DNA from: Thermoplasmata archaeon
Lineage (GTDB): Archaea > Thermoplasmatota > Thermoplasmata > Lutacidiplasmatales > UBA184
Assembly: GCA_022749995.1 (NCBI GenBank)
Contig: JAKIWO010000006.1
Span: forward strand, 1-40,807
DNA: 40,807 nt
Direction: 5' to 3'
Of the stretch, positions 40,623 to 40,807 are shown piece after piece (position 1 is the first letter of the stretch; each line of letters begins with the position of its first letter). The position numbers were made by a program, and so were the translations under genes. The notes beneath the pieces are model-generated. The model saw only the letters and a list, made by a program, of their open reading frames with translations. It was not told the origin of the DNA and ran no database searches.

Positions 40623-40807
40623 TCAGCTCACGGTGATGGTTCCGGCCATGTACCCGTACACGCCCATTGGCGGTGTATTGTACGGGTTGGCTCCGGTCCC
40701 GCACGGGACGACGCAGTACCACACCAACGTGCCCGAGCGTGTGAAGTCGACACTGAACTGAACGACGCTGAGACCCGGACTGAGGACCTGCACTCCGGCG
40801 CTCGGGA
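40623..40807 (-). CDS. Cupredoxin-domain protein, C-terminal fragment (oxidase subunit II-like)
   Basis: The last 60 residues of a minus-strand gene enter from the right edge. They form the end of a cupredoxin fold: FSVDFTRSGTLVWYCVVPCG, then NPYNTPPMGVYGYMAGTITV and stop. C-x3-C and the final Met resemble copper ligands of haem-copper oxidase subunit II or related archaeal electron carriers. The His that CuA sites carry four residues after the second Cys is not seen, so the site may be altered. The 5' part lies outside the window. A respiratory role is inferred from the motif only. Confidence 0.78.
   Translation of the reverse strand, partial: PSAGVQVLSPGLSVVQFSVDFTRSGTLVWYCVVPCGTGANPYNTPPMGVYGYMAGTITVS

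Overview
This window is a gene-dense, very GC-rich stretch of archaeal chromosome. The archaeal assignment rests on several genes seen together: transcription factor B, Pth2-type peptidyl-tRNA hydrolase, archaeal SRP54, PurP, archaeal phosphopantothenate synthetase, archaeal S2, split PheS/PheT, a TrmB-type regulator and an archaeal tRNA-Ser with an intron. Many genes also carry a TATA-like element 25-30 nt before the start codon, as expected for leaderless archaeal transcripts. A secreted acid-type S53 peptidase, peptide-type ABC transport and high GC suggest a soil or acid-habitat Thermoplasmatota-like heterotroph, but the phylum is an inference.

Layout. Positions 1-4215 (minus) hold an oligopeptide ABC transporter (oppB-oppC-oppD-oppF, the last cut by the window edge) with its own promoter. 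Positions 4321-6568 (minus) are srp54, a small membrane protein and pth2. Then on the plus strand come a GltD-like Fe-S flavoprotein (6690-8177), a membrane-anchored S53 peptidase (8213-10744), two ACT-like regulator paralogues flanking a minus-strand C2H2 zinc-finger gene (10777-12875), and a very large pilin-signal/PKD/peptide-binding protein (13006-16062). Positions 16114-23350 are a tight plus-strand cluster pheS-pheT-mcmA-mce-enolase-rpsB, followed by a TrmB/V4R-like regulator. Positions 24711-28942 carry a four-helix membrane protein, tfb with a marked upstream dyad, a Cas4/RecB-like nuclease and purP. Positions 29010-33241 carry an ABC-2 exporter, a double zinc-ribbon protein, tRNA-Ser(GGA) with a T-loop intron, a GAF protein, phosphopantothenate synthetase and a coiled-coil protein. 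Positions 33341-39348 carry an isovaleryl-CoA-type dehydrogenase, nadB, a duplicated Cas4-like nuclease, a GNAT protein and prs. The end (39349-40807) is gene-poor and more mixed in composition: a decayed transposase fragment, a small unknown gene and the C-terminus of a cupredoxin.

How the genes fit together. The extracellular S53 peptidase, the pilin-anchored peptide-binding protein and the Opp transporter could form a peptide-scavenging route. The isovaleryl-type acyl-CoA dehydrogenase, methylmalonyl-CoA mutase and epimerase would then fit branched-chain amino-acid catabolism. The rest is information processing (PheRS, S2, SRP54, TFB, Pth2) and cofactor or nucleotide synthesis (NadB, PPS, PurP, Prs).

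Observations most worth checking are the 33-nt intron in the T-loop of tRNA-Ser, the tandemly duplicated Cas4-like nuclease, the S53 peptidase with a cytosolic zinc ribbon, the pilin-signal substrate-binding protein, and the enolase with an altered SGETED motif. No CRISPR array, rRNA or intact mobile element was seen.
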